A stretch of 64,000 nucleotides of DNA, taken from positions 16,622,269 through 16,686,268 of the forward strand of contig NC_092572.1 in the NCBI RefSeq assembly GCF_037975245.1, written 5' to 3'. Shown one piece after another: positions 61,201 through 64,000 of this stretch. The position numbers and the translations under genes are program-made. Under the pieces are notes generated by a model, which saw only the letters and a list, made by a program, of their open reading frames with translations, searched no databases and was not told where the DNA came from. Each line of letters begins with the position of its first letter. Position 1 is the first letter of the stretch. The stretch comes from Apostichopus japonicus (Eukaryota; Echinodermata; Holothuroidea; Aspidochirotida; Stichopodidae).

Positions 61201-64000
61201 GTTAATCCACCTAATATCTCAGTCCATACAGTGGCGCGATGGCTCGGCGCACTGTACGAGCTGATGATCGAGACTCTCTTTTGCATCCCTGGTTCGAACC
61301 CCGGGTGATGACGTCTTTTGCCGATCTTTTACAGCAAGTGCCTGCACGGGGAGCTGTAAGTATTAGTTAATCCACCTAATATCTCAGTCCATACAGTGGC
61401 GCGATGGCTCGGCGCACTGTACGAGCTGATGATCGAGACTCTCTTTTGCATCCCTGGTTCGAACCCCGGGTGATGACGTCTTTTGCCTATCTTTTACAGC
61501 AAGTGCCTGCACGGGGAGCTGTAAGTATTAGTTAATCCACCTAATATCTCAGTCCATACAGTGGCGCGATGGCTCGGCGCACTGTACGAGCTGATGATCG
61601 AGACTCTCTTTTGCATCCGTGGTTCGAACCCCGGGTGATGACGTCTTTTGCAGATTTTTTACAGCAAGTGCCTGCACGGGGAGCTGTAAGTATTAGTTAA
61701 TCCACATAATATCTCAGTCCATACAGTGGCGCGATGGCTCGGCGCACTGTACGAGCTGATGATCGAGACTCTCTTTTGCATCCGTGGTTCGAACCCCGGG
61801 TGATGACGTCTTTTGCCGATCTTTTACAGCAAGTGCCTGCACAGGGAGCTGTAAGTATTGGTTAATCCACCTAATATCTCAGTCCATACAGTGGCGCGAT
61901 GTCTCGGCGCGCTGTACAAGCTGATGATCGAGACTCTCTTTTGCATCCCTGGTTCGAACCCCGGGTGATGACGTCTTTTACAGCAAGTGCCTGCACGGGG
62001 AGCTGTAAGTATTAGTTAATCCACCTAATATCTCAGTCCATACAGTGGCGCGATGGCTCGGCGCACTGTACGAGCTGATGATCGAGACTCTCTTTTGCAT
62101 CCCTGGTTCGAACCCCGGGTGATGACGTCTTTTACAGCAAGTGCCTGCACGGGGAGCTGTAAGTATTAGTTAATCCACCTAATATCTCAGTCCATACAGT
62201 GGCGCGATGGCTCGGCGCACTGTACGAGCTGATGATCGAGACTCTCTTTTGCATCCCTGGTTCGAACCCCGGGTGATGACGTCTTTTACAGCAAGTGCCT
62301 GCACGGGGAGCTGTAAGTATTAGTTAATCCACCTAATATCTCAGTCCATACAGTGGCGCGATGGCTCTGCGCACTGTACGAGCTGATGATCGAGACTCTC
62401 TTTTGCATCCGTGGTTCGAACCCCGGGTGAGGACGTCTTTTGCCGATCTTTTACAGCAAGTGCCTGCACGGGGAGCTGTAAGTATTAGTTAATCCACCTA
62501 ATATCTCAGTCCATACAGTGGCGCGATGGCTCGGCGCACTGTACGAGCTGATGATCGAGACTCTCTTTTGCATCCATGGTTCGAACCCCGGGTGATGACG
62601 TCTTTTGCCGATCTTTTACAGCAAGTGCCTGCACGGGGAGCTGTAAGTATTAGTTAATCCACCTAATATCTCAGTCCATACAGTGGCGCGATGGCTCGGC
62701 GCACTGTACGAGCTGATGATCGAGACTCTCTTTTGCATCCCTGGTTCGAACCCCGGGTGATGACGTCTTTTCCCGATCTTTTACAGCAAGTGCCTGCACG
62801 GGGAGCTGTAAGTATTAGTTAATCCACCTAATATCTCAGTCCATACAGTGGCGCGATGGCTCGGCGCACTGTACGAGCTGATGATCGAGACTCTCTTTTG
62901 CATCCCTGGTTCGAACCCCGGGTGATGACGTCTTTTGCCGATCTTTTACAGCAAGTGCCTGCACGGGGAGCTGTAAGTATTAGTTAATCCACCTAATATC
63001 TCAGTCCATACAGTGGCGCGATGGCTCGGCGCACTGTACGAGCTGATGATCGAGACTCTCTTTTGCATCCCTGGTTCGAACCCCGGGTGATGACGTCTTT
63101 TCCCGATCTTATACAGCAAGTGCCTGCACGGGGAGCTGTAAGTATTAGTTAATCCACCTAATATCTCAGTCCATACAGTGGCGCGATGGCTCGGCGCACT
63201 GTACGAGCTGATGATCGAGACTCTCTTTTGCATCCGTGGTTCGAACCCCGGGTGATGACGTCTTTTGCCGATCTTTTACAGCAAGTGCCTTCACAGGGAG
63301 CTGTAAGTATTGGTTAATCCACCTAATATCTCAGTCCATACAGTGGCGCGATGTCTCGGCGCGCTGTACAAGCTGATGATCGAGACTCTCTTTTGCATCC
63401 CTGGTTCGAACCCCGGGTGATGACGTCTTTTACAGCAAGTGCCTGCACGGGGAGCTGTAAGTATTAGTTAATCCACCTAATATCTCAGTCCATACAGTGG
63501 CGCGATGGCTCGGCGCACTGTACGAGCTGATGATCGAGACTCTCTTTTGCATCCCTGGTTCGAACCCCGGGTGATGACGTCTTTTGCCGATCTTTTACAG
63601 CAAGTGCCTGCACGGGGAGCTGTAAGTATTAGTTAATCCACCTAATATCTCAGTCCATACAGTGGCGCGATGGCTCGGCGCACTGTACGAGCTGATGATC
63701 GAGACTCTCTTTTGCATCCCTGGTTCGAACCCCGGGTGATGACGTCTTTTACAGCAAGTGCCTGCACGGGGAGCTGTAAGTATTAGTTAATCCACCTAAT
63801 ATCTCAGTCCATACAGTGGCGCGATGGCTCGGCGCACTGTACGAGCTGATGATCGAGACTCTCTTTTGCATCCCTGGTTCGAACCCCGGGTGATGACGTC
63901 TTTTACAGCAAGTGCCTGCACGGGGAGCTGTAAGTATTAGTTAATCCACCTAATATCTCAGTCCATACAGTGGCGCGATGGCTCGGCGCACTGTACGAGC

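Larger units (their letters stand above)
11501..64000 (+). repeat. tRNA-like 165-bp satellite array, about 52.5 kb, runs off the window
   Basis: Head-to-tail monomers start TAAGTATTAGTTAATCC and end GGGGAGCTG. The standard length is 165 bp: the first four run 11501-11665, 11666-11830, 11831-11995 and 11996-12160. A 154-bp form lacks 11 bp, and a rare 158-bp form lacks 7 bp. Dividing the span by the mean length gives roughly 320-330 copies, all in one orientation, with no insertion of other sequence. Monomer positions 41-51 resemble a Pol III A box, 43-46/56-59 form a D-arm-like stem, 100-110 are a B box, and 97-101/109-113 pair four out of five around TTCGAAC. Resemblance is closest to class II tRNA (Leu/Ser) heads. 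Acceptor and anticodon stems do not form, so these are not tRNA genes but tRNA-derived, SINE-like units turned into a satellite. Confidence 0.97.

Noticed and set aside
14802-63233. Minus-strand open frames in the array (14802-15035, 32444-32626, 33092-33379, 43168-43455, 46369-46656, 48767-48955, 62946-63233)
   Set aside because: They are repeat translations. The 165-bp unit is 55 codons, so the same peptide recurs, and frames grow only where a TAA in GCTGTAAAAG is mutated (for example CTTATACAG). The HPGFEPG stretch is the antisense of the T-arm. No start context, codon bias or conservation suggests a protein.
11501-64000. CRISPR array
   Set aside because: Repeats are contiguous at 165 bp with no unique spacers, no cas genes, and a eukaryotic context.
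11501-64000. Cluster of true tRNA genes
   Set aside because: Only D-arm-like and T-arm-like parts form. No 7-bp acceptor stem pairs across positions flanking the A box and T-arm, and no five-pair anticodon stem was found.

Overview
The window looks like nuclear DNA of an invertebrate animal. It is AT-rich, intron-bearing and full of retrotransposon debris, with no bacterial operon structure. The stretch around 5.4-6.9 kb is rich in GGCCTA-type words. Together with the LINE types, that makes a marine invertebrate, perhaps an echinoderm or another deuterostome, my best guess. I hold that guess at low confidence because no host gene in the window can be named.

Left arm (1-11500). This part is single-copy or dispersed-repeat DNA. 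A 136-bp tandem duplication lies at 1621-1883. On the minus strand, 4306 to 2450 holds a decayed Ty3/gypsy-type integrase gene split into four exon-like blocks with recognisable splice sites. It carries the D,D,E residues and a GPY/F-like C-terminal module, but also two in-frame stops and two frameshifts. A 293-bp MITE-like element with perfect 26-bp inverted repeats, a degenerate telomere-like core and a 9-bp target duplication lies at 6168-6460. A fresh-looking, 5'-truncated LINE with a perfect 12-bp target duplication lies at 7175-7744. A larger, older LINE of the CR1/Jockey kind runs on the minus strand from about 11116 to 8670. Immediately upstream of it, in the same orientation, is a second, much shorter 3' fragment of the same family (11117 to about 11375). 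Both share a 3' stem-loop with a compensatory base-pair change.

Right arm (11501-64000, running off the edge). This is one uninterrupted head-to-tail satellite array of roughly 320-330 monomers of 165 bp, with common 154-bp and rare 158-bp deletion forms. The monomer has a tRNA-like half: an A-box-like element, a D-arm-like hairpin and a near-perfect B box with a T-arm. T4 runs that could end a Pol III transcript follow it. The array is therefore best read as a satellite made from a tRNA-derived (SINE-like) sequence. Repeated marker variants at exact, indel-consistent spacings show nested higher-order repeats (for example 803, 1639, 1958, 2292 and 3201 bp). Monomers next to the left flank are more varied and those further in are more uniform. 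No other transposon interrupts the 52.5 kb.

No intact protein-coding gene was found. Short minus-strand reading frames inside the array are by-products of a monomer that is exactly 55 codons long.
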